From positions 1 to 64,000 of the forward strand of contig NZ_FMHI01000006.1 in the NCBI RefSeq assembly GCF_900090145.1: a DNA stretch of 64,000 nt, written 5' to 3'. A model generated the notes under the pieces. The model searched no databases. It was given only the letters and a program-made list of their open reading frames with translations, and was not told the DNA's origin. Below, one piece after another: positions 32,080-39,429 of this stretch. Made by a program: the position numbers and the translations under genes. Source of the stretch: Streptomyces sp. WMMB 322. GTDB lineage: Bacteria; Actinomycetota; Actinomycetes; Streptomycetales; Streptomycetaceae. Numbering within the stretch: position 1 is the stretch's first letter; every line of letters starts with the position of its first letter.

Positions 32080-33006
32080 TCAGTACGGCTGCCAGCCTCG
32101 TCGACTTCCTCCCGTGCGGATGTCGTGCACGCGGCGCGGGAACTCCTCTGCTGCACGCTCATTTGTGTGCACCTGCTGGCCGAGCCAGAGCGTCATCATG
32201 AGTTCGCGGAGGTCGGCCAGAACCGGATAGCCAGGCCAGTTCATGATGTCGAAGCCGTAGTGATGCACGAAGGACTCGTACTCGCTCCGAGTGTGCCAAC
32301 CGAAGCGGTCGTAGTAGAGCGCAGTGAGGATCAGGTCCCATTCACGTTGCGCGAGACAGGCGCCGTCCAAGTCGATGAGGAGCGCGCGCCCGTCCTGGCC
32401 CCGTAGCGCGTTACCGACGTTGGCGTCTCCGTGGATCATCCCGAAGGGGAGCACGAAGTCCAGCTCATCGTAGTCCTTGCGCAGCTTCTCGGCCCGCTCC
32501 TCCAAGAAGGTCCGGTCATCGTCGCCAACAGCGTCCAGGAGGCCGAGGCTATGCCAGACCTTTGCGAAGGGATCGAAGTACGGGAGGCGCAGATCCTCCG
32601 GTTCCTCCAGCCAGTGCAACCAGCGGAGCAGGTCCCCGAGTTCGTCCAGACTCGCGTACTCCAGCGTGTCCTGAGCGTTCTCCCAGTACGTCACCACACG
32701 GTCGCCGATGAGCGCCGGCTGCTCGACCCCGGAGACGATGCGTGTAGCCGGGAAGCCCTCACCTTCCAGCCAGCGCGCGACCCGCACGGCGTGCGTCATG
32801 CTCTCCATGCTGGCCGGGTCGCGGGCGATGCGTACGACCACGGGAGCGTGGGCGAGGCGATAGACGGCGTTGGAGCCGAGGCGCAGCAGCTCCGCCCCCG
32901 AGGCATCGAGTTGGGCCGCCGCACAGGCTTCGCGGAGAACGCCCTCCGCGCTCTCCGCGGTGAACTCCCCTGCCCCGTTCTGGGACTCGCCTTCGCCTGA
33001 GACCAT
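32080..33006 (-). CDS. Aminoglycoside-phosphotransferase-fold kinase
   Basis: The 308-residue protein has the APH fold. It shows an N-lobe with PVVVRIARDP (ATP-binding Lys replaced by Arg), the catalytic loop FGMIHGDANVGNALRG around residues 198-213, and the metal-binding LLIDLDGACL about 20 residues later. The C-terminal part includes WHTRSEYESFVHHYGFDIMNWPG. The substrate may be an antibiotic or a metabolite, and homologues are not always resistance enzymes. A frameshifted copy of its C-terminal third lies at 52650-52911. It ends 10 bp from the convergent XRE regulator. Confidence 0.8.
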   Translation of the reverse strand: MVSGEGESQNGAGEFTAESAEGVLREACAAAQLDASGAELLRLGSNAVYRLAHAPVVVRIARDPASMESMTHAVRVARWLEGEGFPATRIVSGVEQPALIGDRVVTYWENAQDTLEYASLDELGDLLRWLHWLEEPEDLRLPYFDPFAKVWHSLGLLDAVGDDDRTFLEERAEKLRKDYDELDFVLPFGMIHGDANVGNALRGQDGRALLIDLDGACLAQREWDLILTALYYDRFGWHTRSEYESFVHHYGFDIMNWPGYPVLADLRELMMTLWLGQQVHTNERAAEEFPRRVHDIRTGGSRRGWQPY

Positions 33007-33137
33007 GCAGTCGACGCTACTTGCCGGAGGAGGCGGCTGACAGACCGCCCACGTAGTAATGGCGTAATGATCTTGACATCATCCACGTCACCAGGCCAGG
33101 AACCGCAGGTCAACGACCTACGCGCCAGCCAGCTTCC

Positions 33138-33183
33138 CCGGCCTCCGGAGCCGTGTGCGCAGGTTCGAATCCTGCCGGGGGTA
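33138..33183 (+). repeat. 3' half of a tRNA-Arg(CCG)-like sequence (probable attachment-site scar)
   Basis: The segment reads as an anticodon arm (CCGGC-CTCCGGA-GCCGT, anticodon CCG in a seven-base loop with T33). A 4-nt variable loop, a perfect T-arm (GCAGG-TTCGAAT-CCTGC) and the 3' acceptor strand CGGGGGT-A follow. No D-arm or 5' acceptor strand precedes it, so it cannot be a functional tRNA. Duplicated 3' halves of tRNA genes are typical att sites of actinobacterial integrative elements and phages. No integrase is seen next to it. Confidence 0.6.
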
Positions 33184-33233
33184 CTTCGCAGCAACCAGCG
33201 TGAATCTGCCGCTGACCTGCAAGGACGCCACAC

Positions 33234-33274
33234 ACGAAGAGCCGGACTCAGTCCCACTGAGTGCGGCTCTTCGT
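33234..33274. terminator. Terminator-like hairpin
   Basis: ACGAAGAGCCGGACTCAG (33234-33251) pairs with CTGAGTGCGGCTCTTCGT (33257-33274), with one internal irregularity and a 5-nt loop. It lies about 50 nt after the tRNA-like fragment, consistent with a hairpin that once followed the complete tRNA gene. Confidence 0.65.
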
Positions 33275-33518
33275 CATTGCTGGGGACTGATGCAGGGTCT
33301 GGTGACATCGCCTACCCCTGCATCAGTCTCTTCCTTCTTGGATGCGGGAAGTTACCGAAAATGCACGCCGCCGGCCTACCCAGCCCGACCAGGCCGCATG
33401 CCTCCCCGGCAGTCGGCCTGACACCATCGGATGGTCTCCCCCTGAGAACGCTCCGAGAGGCCACATGTGGCATTCAGGATCGTGCCGGACCACTTGGTTG
33501 AGAAGGGAAGGCACCTCC

Positions 33519-34100
33519 ATGCCCACGCTACGCAGTACCGCCATCGCCGCCTCGTCCGCCGTTCTGGCCCTGTCCGGCCTCGTTGCCGCCGGCGCGACGC
33601 CGGCAGCCGCCGAGCCCGGCTCCCGGGACCTCATCAACAAGAAGGACGGCTCGCGCCTCGCCCTGGTGGACAACAACACTGCGGCTGAGGGGGCCTTCGC
33701 CAACAGCCTGCGAAACCCGGGATGGAAATACAGCACGGAGGAGTGGACATCACAGCTCGTCAGCGGGCGACTGTCTGACGGCACATACAACCGGGTTCTC
33801 AAGAACGTGGCAGCGAACAAGTGCCTGCAACCGCAGAGCGCGTCGCCCACGCGCGGAATGCGCGTCGTGGTGAAGACCTGCAACGGCTCGGACCTGCAGC
33901 GGTGGAACCTCCAACCCGAGACGGTCGGCGGCACGAATACGGGCTGGTGGATCTGGCGCCCCGCCGTCAACAGCAAGCTCGCGCTGACGATCGACGCGTA
34001 CGGGAACGGCAGCTGGAACACCCTCTACCTCGACACCTCCTACCCCTCCTCCGACAGGCTCTGGGCCCTGCGGCCGAACGACCAGCCGTGGCGCAACTGA
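33519..34100 (+). CDS. Secreted protein with ricin-type lectin-like sequence
   Basis: The ATG at 33519 with GGGAAGG upstream gives 193 residues. A Sec signal peptide (about residues 1-30, cut near TPAAAEP) is followed by one domain. It includes LINKKDGSRLALVDN, NRVLKNVAANKCLQPQSASP, VVVKTCNGSDLQRWNLQP and LYLDTSYPSSDRLWALRP, in which the QxW-like (LQRWNL) and repeated beta units resemble a ricin B-type beta-trefoil. Two Cys (in NKCLQP and KTCNGS) could form the usual disulphide. It is likely extracellular and may bind carbohydrate. The longer upstream frame to 33342 has no signal peptide and is discarded. Confidence 0.65.
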   Translation: MPTLRSTAIAASSAVLALSGLVAAGATPAAAEPGSRDLINKKDGSRLALVDNNTAAEGAFANSLRNPGWKYSTEEWTSQLVSGRLSDGTYNRVLKNVAANKCLQPQSASPTRGMRVVVKTCNGSDLQRWNLQPETVGGTNTGWWIWRPAVNSKLALTIDAYGNGSWNTLYLDTSYPSSDRLWALRPNDQPWRN

Positions 34101-34445
34101 CCGTGCACCGCAAGGCGCCGTGTTCCCCCACCTGCTGAAGGGCCTGTCCCCGGTACACACCACTCCGGGGGGCCTTCCGGGCGAGCCGGCGCGGGGAGAT
34201 GTGACTGCGGTCGGCGTCCGCGCGGCCCTGGTTGACGTACTTGTGCAGGAGGTTGAGGCAGCCGGTGAACCCGAGGGCCTTGACTCTCCGAAGAGGTGCG
34301 CACCAGGGGCGGCGGGGTCGAAGGAATGCGCCCGCTGTTACGGGGGGACCGTCGACGGGCAGCAGTTCACGGAGGCCGCCTTGGGCTGCCCGCATCCACA
34401 TCTGTTCGCCAGTGTCCGCCAGTATTCGCCAGGGAGATCAAAGCC
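34101..34445. other. Intergenic stretch
   Basis: No gene is supported. Short inverted sequences (CCCCGG...CCGGGG near 34148-34172) could act as a terminator for the preceding secreted protein gene. Confidence 0.35.
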
Positions 34446-35072
34446 ATGTCGCGTTCTCGGACGGCGTCACCGTGGAAGCCGTACCGGAGGCCGGCCGATG
34501 ACCGGCGCACGGCGGCACGGATCGCCGCGTGGACCGTCGGCATCGGTGGTGTCCTGGGCGGTGCCTACCTGGGACTGGTGACAGGGGCGGTGCCCGTCGA
34601 CGTGGGCACGGGCAGGCGCACCCGGCCGTTGGGCCCGCAGACCGTGGACATCGCGGCGCCCCGGGAGGTCGTCTTCGACGTGGTGGCACAGCCGTACCTG
34701 GGCCGCACTCCGCGGGCCATGCGCGAGAAGCTGCACGTGCTGGAGCGGGGCAGCGACCTGGTGCTGGCCGAGCACTTCACGCCCGTTGCGGGCGGAAGGC
34801 TGAGGGCGATCACGGTGGAGACGGTGCGATTCTCCCCGCCTGAGCGCATCGACTTCCGGCTGGTGCGGGGCCCGGTTCCGCAGGTGACCGAGTCCTTCGT
34901 GCTGAGCGGGCACGCATCGGGGACACGGCTGGTGTACGACGGGCAGATGGGCACCGACCTGTGGCGGCTCGGACAGTGGTGGGGAGCTGCGGTTGCCGCC
35001 CGCTGGGAGGCCACGGTCGCCGCCTCGCTCGCTTCGGTCAAGGAGGAGGCGGAGCGCCGGGCCGGGAGTTGA
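34446..35072 (+). CDS. SRPBCC-superfamily protein with an N-terminal membrane helix
   Basis: The 208-residue protein has a basic N-terminus, one hydrophobic helix (AAWTVGIGGVLGGAYLGLVTG, about 25-45) and then a START/SRPBCC ligand-binding fold. That fold comprises QTVDIAAPREVVFDVVAQPYLG, DLVLAEHFTPV, ERIDFRLVRGPVPQVTESFVL and the last helix WWGAAVAARWEATVAASLASV. This fold binds hydrophobic ligands. Neither ligand nor pathway is evident. GGGAG lies ahead of the ATG. It converges with the TetR gene across 33 bp. Confidence 0.7.
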   Translation: MSRSRTASPWKPYRRPADDRRTAARIAAWTVGIGGVLGGAYLGLVTGAVPVDVGTGRRTRPLGPQTVDIAAPREVVFDVVAQPYLGRTPRAMREKLHVLERGSDLVLAEHFTPVAGGRLRAITVETVRFSPPERIDFRLVRGPVPQVTESFVLSGHASGTRLVYDGQMGTDLWRLGQWWGAAVAARWEATVAASLASVKEEAERRAGS

Positions 35073-35105
35073 GGCCCGTGTGACGGTGTGACCGGCTCAC
35101 CCCGA

Positions 35106-35702
35106 TCACATCGCTGGTCCGCCGAGCGCGTCGAGTGCTGAGTTCACTGTGCTCCTGAGCCGGCGTGCATCCGCCCCGGCGCGGGATCGCAGGTTCACTC
35201 CGTGTGCGAGCAGCGCCAGCACATCGGCCGCGGCGGCGGGATCGCTGCCCGGGGCCAGTTGACCGCGCTCCTGTGCGGCGAGGAGGGCCCCGTGCAGTGC
35301 GTCTCGCAGGCGGTCGTGCTGCCGGTCGAGGAGGGCCCGCACCTGAGCGTCGCCGTTCTCGGCGCCCACGTGTGCGTTGGAGACCATGCAGCCCCATCCG
35401 GCGTACTCGCCCGAGCAGCGCGTATTGATCAGCCCGGTGAAGAACTCGGCGACGGCGGGCAGTCCTCGCCGGTCCTCCGTGAGGCGCTCGAGGACCGGCC
35501 GTGTGCGGCTCTCGGCATAGCGCTCCAGAGCGGTGCGGTAGAGCTCCGTCTTGCCGCCGAACGTGGCGTACAGGCTGGAGCGGTTGAGTCCGGTCGCGTT
35601 CACGATGTCCTGGATGCCGGTTGCGGCCACGCCCTGGCGCCAGAAGAGGCGGACCACCGTGTCCAGGGCCGCGTCCGGATCGAAGTGCTTGATGTCCGGC
35701 AT
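35106..35702 (-). CDS. TetR-family regulator
   Basis: The start at MPDIKHFD (35702) gives 198 residues; the frame continues 11 codons upstream through the operator and is not used. The HTH is DAALDTVVRLFWRQGVAATGIQDIVNATGLNRSSLYATFG (about 8-47). The C-terminal part (SGEYAGWGCMVSNAHVGAEN, with a conserved-looking Cys pair at CSGEYAGWGC) matches the thiol-containing C-terminal domain common in regulators of the YxaF/LmrA-like group. It is divergent from a peroxiredoxin-like gene, with two ATCTTGAAA palindromes in between, so it likely represses both. Confidence 0.85.
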   Translation of the reverse strand: MPDIKHFDPDAALDTVVRLFWRQGVAATGIQDIVNATGLNRSSLYATFGGKTELYRTALERYAESRTRPVLERLTEDRRGLPAVAEFFTGLINTRCSGEYAGWGCMVSNAHVGAENGDAQVRALLDRQHDRLRDALHGALLAAQERGQLAPGSDPAAAADVLALLAHGVNLRSRAGADARRLRSTVNSALDALGGPAM

Positions 35703-35714
35703 GGCCACCCCGTC

Positions 35715-35738
35715 ATCTTGAAATGAGAGTTCCAAGAT
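35715..35738. promoter_or_regulatory. TetR operator 1
   Basis: ATCTTGAAATGAGAGTTCCA..., 24 bp long, is an imperfect palindrome with ATCTTG/CAAGAT ends. It starts 13 bp upstream of the TetR start codon and is centred 62 bp from operator 2. Confidence 0.65.
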
Positions 35739-35776
35739 ACCGCTCCCGCATGGTGACGGAGTCCGGTCGAGGAGCT

Positions 35777-35800
35777 ATCTTGAAACGGTCGTTTCAAGAT
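35777..35800. promoter_or_regulatory. TetR operator 2
   Basis: This 24-bp near-perfect palindrome has arms ATCTTGAAACG and CGTTTCAAGAT. It lies 29 bp upstream of the peroxiredoxin-like gene and shares the ends of operator 1. Confidence 0.7.
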
Positions 35801-35828
35801 TTCACCCGGGTCCGTGAGGAGTCCCCCG

Positions 35829-36476
35829 ATGAGCCTCAGTGCCGAGCTGCGCGCCTTCTACGACGCCCGGCAGGAACAGATCCCTGCCGGCATCCGGGAG
35901 ATCATGAACCGCGCCGGACGGGACCTGTCCGAGTCCGGCCAGGCCCGACGCGCGCTGTCCGTGGGTGCCCGGGCACCCGGCTTCGGCCTGCCGTGCGCCA
36001 CCGGACGGACCGTCACGCTGGACGGCCTGCTTGCCGAAGGGCCGGTGGTACTGGCCTTCTATCGCGGCGCATGGTGCCCGTACTGCAACATCGCCCTGCG
36101 CTCCCTGCAGCAGCACCACGACGCCATCGCTGCGCGCGGGGCCCGGCTGGTGGCCGTCTCCCCGCAGATCCCCGACGAATCCCTGTCCCTGACGGAGAAG
36201 CACGAGTTGGTCTTCGACGTCCTCAGCGACATCGGCTCCGACACCGCCAGGCAGTACGGACTCGCCTACGACCTGCCGGGCGACCTGGCCGGGGTCTACG
36301 ACAAACTCGGCTTCGACCTGAAGCGGGTGAACGGGGGCCACGCACGCACTCTGCCGTTGCCCGCCACCTACGTCATCGACCGGTCCGGCACCATCCAATG
36401 GGCCTTCGTCGACACCGACTACACCAAGCGCGCCGAACCGGCCGACATCCTCGCCGCGCTCGACTCGCTGAGCTGA
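35829..36476 (+). CDS. AhpC/TSA-family peroxiredoxin-like protein
   Basis: The 215-residue protein has a thioredoxin fold with AFYRGAWCPYCNIALRSLQ around residues 78-96, in which the first Cys of WCPYC is the expected peroxidatic or redox Cys. LVAVSPQIPDESLSL and LPLPATYVIDRSGTIQWAFVDTDYTKRAEP follow, typical of the alkyl-hydroperoxide-reductase/TSA-like group often annotated peroxiredoxin-like. An N-terminal helix of 40 residues precedes the domain. It is divergent from the TetR gene and follows operator 2, so expression probably rises when the regulator loses its ligand or is oxidised. Confidence 0.85.
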   Translation: MSLSAELRAFYDARQEQIPAGIREIMNRAGRDLSESGQARRALSVGARAPGFGLPCATGRTVTLDGLLAEGPVVLAFYRGAWCPYCNIALRSLQQHHDAIAARGARLVAVSPQIPDESLSLTEKHELVFDVLSDIGSDTARQYGLAYDLPGDLAGVYDKLGFDLKRVNGGHARTLPLPATYVIDRSGTIQWAFVDTDYTKRAEPADILAALDSLS

Positions 36477-36889
36477 CCTCGGCCCGCACGGAGGGCTCAT
36501 CGGTCAGCGCGTTTGCAGTTCCCGCCCCTCTCGCGGGCCTAGCGTGCGGGCATGAACGCTGCGGTTCGTGGTGCGGTTCGTGGTGCGGTTCGTGTTCGGT
36601 GCGCCGTCTGCCGCCACGGCGGCTGCGCAGCCGGCTTCCCTCAAGCCGATGCCCGCGATCGTGACGGCGTACGGGCCGGTCGCCGACGTGGGTGCTGCCC
36701 GTCTCGCTGTGGCGCTGGTCGCGGGCGAAACGGTCAGCGGGCTCCGGCTGCCGGCCCGTCCGCGACCGAGGGCGGTCACGCCGGTGCGGGTGTCACCGAC
36801 GCGGTCGCGCGCCTCCGGCCCGACCCTCCCCGAGCCGGCCGCCCGCCGGTGCCCCGCTGCTCCCGCCCTGACGACCAGGAAGGCCGCGC
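36477..36889. other. Stretch without a convincing gene, with a short tandem repeat
   Basis: Overlapping frames here are Ala/Arg-rich without recognisable motifs. A 12-bp unit GCGGTTCGTGGT is repeated about three times (36561-36594). The promoter of the radical SAM gene should be near the right edge, where CAGGAAGG precedes the ATG at 36890. Confidence 0.4.
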
Positions 36890-38518
36890 ATGCCTGAGAC
36901 GCCCCGACGACCCCGGCCGACCGCGGCACGGCACAAGGCAGACCGCGACGAGGTGTTCCTCGAGTTCACCAAGTCGATCTGCCCGCTGTGCAAGACGCCC
37001 GTAGACGCGCAGGTCAACATCCGTGACGACAAGGTCTACCTGCGTAAACGCTGCCGTGAGCACGGCGGGTTCGAGGCCCTGGTCTACGGGGACGCCGAGG
37101 AATACCTCTCCTCGGCCCGGTTCAACAAGCCCGGCACGATTCCCCTCGCCTTCCAGACCGAGGTGCGGGAGGGCTGCCCGAGCGACTGCGGACTGTGCCC
37201 GGAGCACAAGCAGCACGCCTGTCTGGGGATCGTCGAGGTCAACACCGGCTGCAACCTCGACTGTCCGATCTGCTTCGCCGACTCCGGCCACCACGCAGGG
37301 GGGTCCTCTAAGGCCGAAGGCGCCGGGGGCGGCTACGCCATCACGCATGAGCAATGCGAACGGATGCTGGATGTGTTCGTGGAGTCCGAGGGCGAGGCCG
37401 AGGTGGTGATGTTCTCCGGTGGCGAGCCGACCATCCACAAGAACATCCTCGACTTCATCGACCTCGCTCAGAGCCGCCCGATCAAGAATGTCACCCTCAA
37501 CACCAACGGCATCCGCCTCGCCACGGACCAGCGGTTCGTCGCCGAACTCGGCCGGCGGAACCAGGTCCCCGGCAAGTCGCTGAACATCTACCTCCAGTTC
37601 GACGGCTTCGATGAACGCACCCACTTGGAGATCCGCGGCCGGGACCTGCGTACCTTCAAACAGCGGGCCCTGGACAACTGCGCGGACAACGGCCTGACCG
37701 TCTCCCTGGTCGCCGCCGTCGAGCGCGATCTGAACGAACACGAGCTCGGCGCGATCATCGAATTCGGCATCGACCACCCGGCAGTGCGTTCAGTGGCCTT
37801 CCAGCCGGTCACTCACTCCGGGCGGCATGTGCCCTTCGATCCGCTGAACCGGCTCACCAACCCCGACGTGATCAAGCTGATCAATGCCCAGCTGCCGCAG
37901 TGGTTCCAGAAGGGTGACTTCTTCCCCGTACCCTGCTGCTTTCCGACCTGCCGCTCCGTCACCTACCTGCTGGTGGACGGCCCGCCCGGGGACCGCACCG
38001 TCGTCCCGATCCCGCGTCTGCTGAACGTGGAGGAGCACCTCGACTACGTCACCAACCGGGTCATGCCCGAGGCGGGCATCCGCGAAGCGCTGGAAAAGCT
38101 GTGGTCCGCCTCGGCGTTCATGGGCACCGAGACGACCGAGGAGAAGCTGCGAGCCACCGCCGAAGCCCTGGACTGCGCAGACAACTGCGGCATCGACCTG
38201 CCCGCGGCGGTGAAGGACCTGCGCGAGAAGGCCTTCATGATCGTCGTGCAGGACTTCCAGGACCCCTACACCCTCAACGTCAAGCAGCTGATGAAGTGCT
38301 GCGTCGAGGAGATCACCCCGGACGGCCGGCTCATCCCCTTCTGCGCGTACAACTCCGCCGGCTACCGCGAGAAGATCCGCGCACAGATGTCCGGTGTCCC
38401 CGTCGCCGACGTGGCGCCCAACGCTCTGCCGCTGGCAGCACAGCTCACCGACACCCCCTACGGTTCCAAGACCGCCCTTCACACATCCGCGACCGCCGGC
38501 GAGGAGGGCCCGGGATGA
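36890..38518 (+). CDS. Radical SAM enzyme of the MJ0619/tetraether-synthase-like group
   Basis: The 542-residue protein has an N-terminal Cys region (SICPLCKTP, RCREHG), a second cluster (GCPSDCGLCPEHKQHAC), and then the radical SAM motif NTGCNLDCPICFADSG with CxxxCxxC at about residues 120-127. GGEPTIHKN and NVTLNTNGIRLA follow. The later FFPVPCCFPTCRS and the Cys-rich C-terminus suggest further Fe-S or substrate contacts. This arrangement belongs to the group that contains MJ0619 and archaeal tetraether synthase. Bacterial members have varied or unknown C-C or methyl chemistry. The next gene, a methyltransferase, overlaps by 4 bp, so the two work together. Confidence 0.75.
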   Translation: MPETPRRPRPTAARHKADRDEVFLEFTKSICPLCKTPVDAQVNIRDDKVYLRKRCREHGGFEALVYGDAEEYLSSARFNKPGTIPLAFQTEVREGCPSDCGLCPEHKQHACLGIVEVNTGCNLDCPICFADSGHHAGGSSKAEGAGGGYAITHEQCERMLDVFVESEGEAEVVMFSGGEPTIHKNILDFIDLAQSRPIKNVTLNTNGIRLATDQRFVAELGRRNQVPGKSLNIYLQFDGFDERTHLEIRGRDLRTFKQRALDNCADNGLTVSLVAAVERDLNEHELGAIIEFGIDHPAVRSVAFQPVTHSGRHVPFDPLNRLTNPDVIKLINAQLPQWFQKGDFFPVPCCFPTCRSVTYLLVDGPPGDRTVVPIPRLLNVEEHLDYVTNRVMPEAGIREALEKLWSASAFMGTETTEEKLRATAEALDCADNCGIDLPAAVKDLREKAFMIVVQDFQDPYTLNVKQLMKCCVEEITPDGRLIPFCAYNSAGYREKIRAQMSGVPVADVAPNALPLAAQLTDTPYGSKTALHTSATAGEEGPG

Positions 38519-39333
38519 CCGACCAGCGACCCGGCCCTTCCGCCGTGTCCGGCGACGGGCTCAAGGACTGCTGCGCGGCCGCATACTCCTCCGACGTGGT
38601 CGCCCTGCTGCTCGGCGACTCCTACCATCCTGGCGGCACCGCCCTCACCCGGCGCCTTGCCGAGGGCCTTCGGCTCACGGAGTCGGGCCGCGTACTCGAC
38701 GTGGCCTCGGGCCGCGGCACCACGGCTCTGCTCCTCGCCGACACCTACGACGTGCGGGTGGACGGCGTGGACTACTCCCCGGCCAACACCGCCTTCGCCC
38801 AGGGCGCCGCCTCCACCGCGGGACTCGGCGACCGCGCCGCCTTCATCACGGGTGACGCCGAGGGCCTGCCCCATCCGGACGGGATCTTCGAGGCAGTGGT
38901 GTGCGAGTGCGCCCTGTGCACCTTTCCCGACAAGGCCCGGGCCGCCGCCGAGTTCGCCCGCGTCCTGGTCCCCGGCGGCCGGGTCGGAATCACTGACGTC
39001 ACGGCCGTCCCCGACCGGCTCGCGCCGGAACTGACCGGTCTTGCCGCGCGAATCGCCTGCATCTCCGACGCCCGCCCGCTGTCCGAATACTCACGGATCC
39101 TGGCCGCCGCAGGACTGCGTACGGTGCGCACCGAGCGCCACAACCAGGCGATGACCCGCATGATCGACCAGATCGAGGCGAGGCTGAACCTGCTGCGGAT
39201 GACCGCCTCGGCCAAGCTCACCGCCGCGGGCGTCGACCTGGACGCGGCACCGGCCGTCCTTGCCGCCGCCCGCACTGCCGTCGCCGACGGCACCCTCGGC
39301 TACGCCCTGCTGATCGCCGAGAAGTCCCCCTGA
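38515..39333 (+). CDS. SAM methyltransferase with an N-terminal Cys-Cys motif
   Basis: The ATG overlaps the radical SAM stop (ATGA) and gives 272 residues. The N-terminus has LKDCCAAAYSSDVVALLLGDSYHPGG. SAM motif I is VLDVASGRGTTALLLA (about 61-76), followed by VDGVDYSPAN and AVVCECALCTFPDK, so further cysteines sit near the active site. Methyltransferases with paired or scattered Cys near the active site sometimes act on arsenic or selenium, but the spacing is not that of classical ArsM and no metalloid can be named. A UbiE-like methyltransferase working on the radical SAM product is the alternative. Confidence 0.75.
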   Translation: MTDQRPGPSAVSGDGLKDCCAAAYSSDVVALLLGDSYHPGGTALTRRLAEGLRLTESGRVLDVASGRGTTALLLADTYDVRVDGVDYSPANTAFAQGAASTAGLGDRAAFITGDAEGLPHPDGIFEAVVCECALCTFPDKARAAAEFARVLVPGGRVGITDVTAVPDRLAPELTGLAARIACISDARPLSEYSRILAAAGLRTVRTERHNQAMTRMIDQIEARLNLLRMTASAKLTAAGVDLDAAPAVLAAARTAVADGTLGYALLIAEKSP

Positions 39334-39429
39334 ACGGCACGGCAGAGGAGGCCGTCATCATCGGACGGGACGGCGCCGCGGAGCGCACCCCGTGCACGTC
39401 GGAGGGGCTGAGGTCGTCGCGGCGCGGAT

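Noticed and set aside
36561..36594. Three 12-bp repeats, considered as a CRISPR or iteron
   Set aside because: The units are contiguous with no spacers, too short and too few, and there is no cas or rep gene nearby.
36552..37004. Cys/Arg-rich ORF starting MNAAVRGAVRG
   Set aside because: It runs into the radical SAM gene in another frame and its composition is that of a random high-GC frame.
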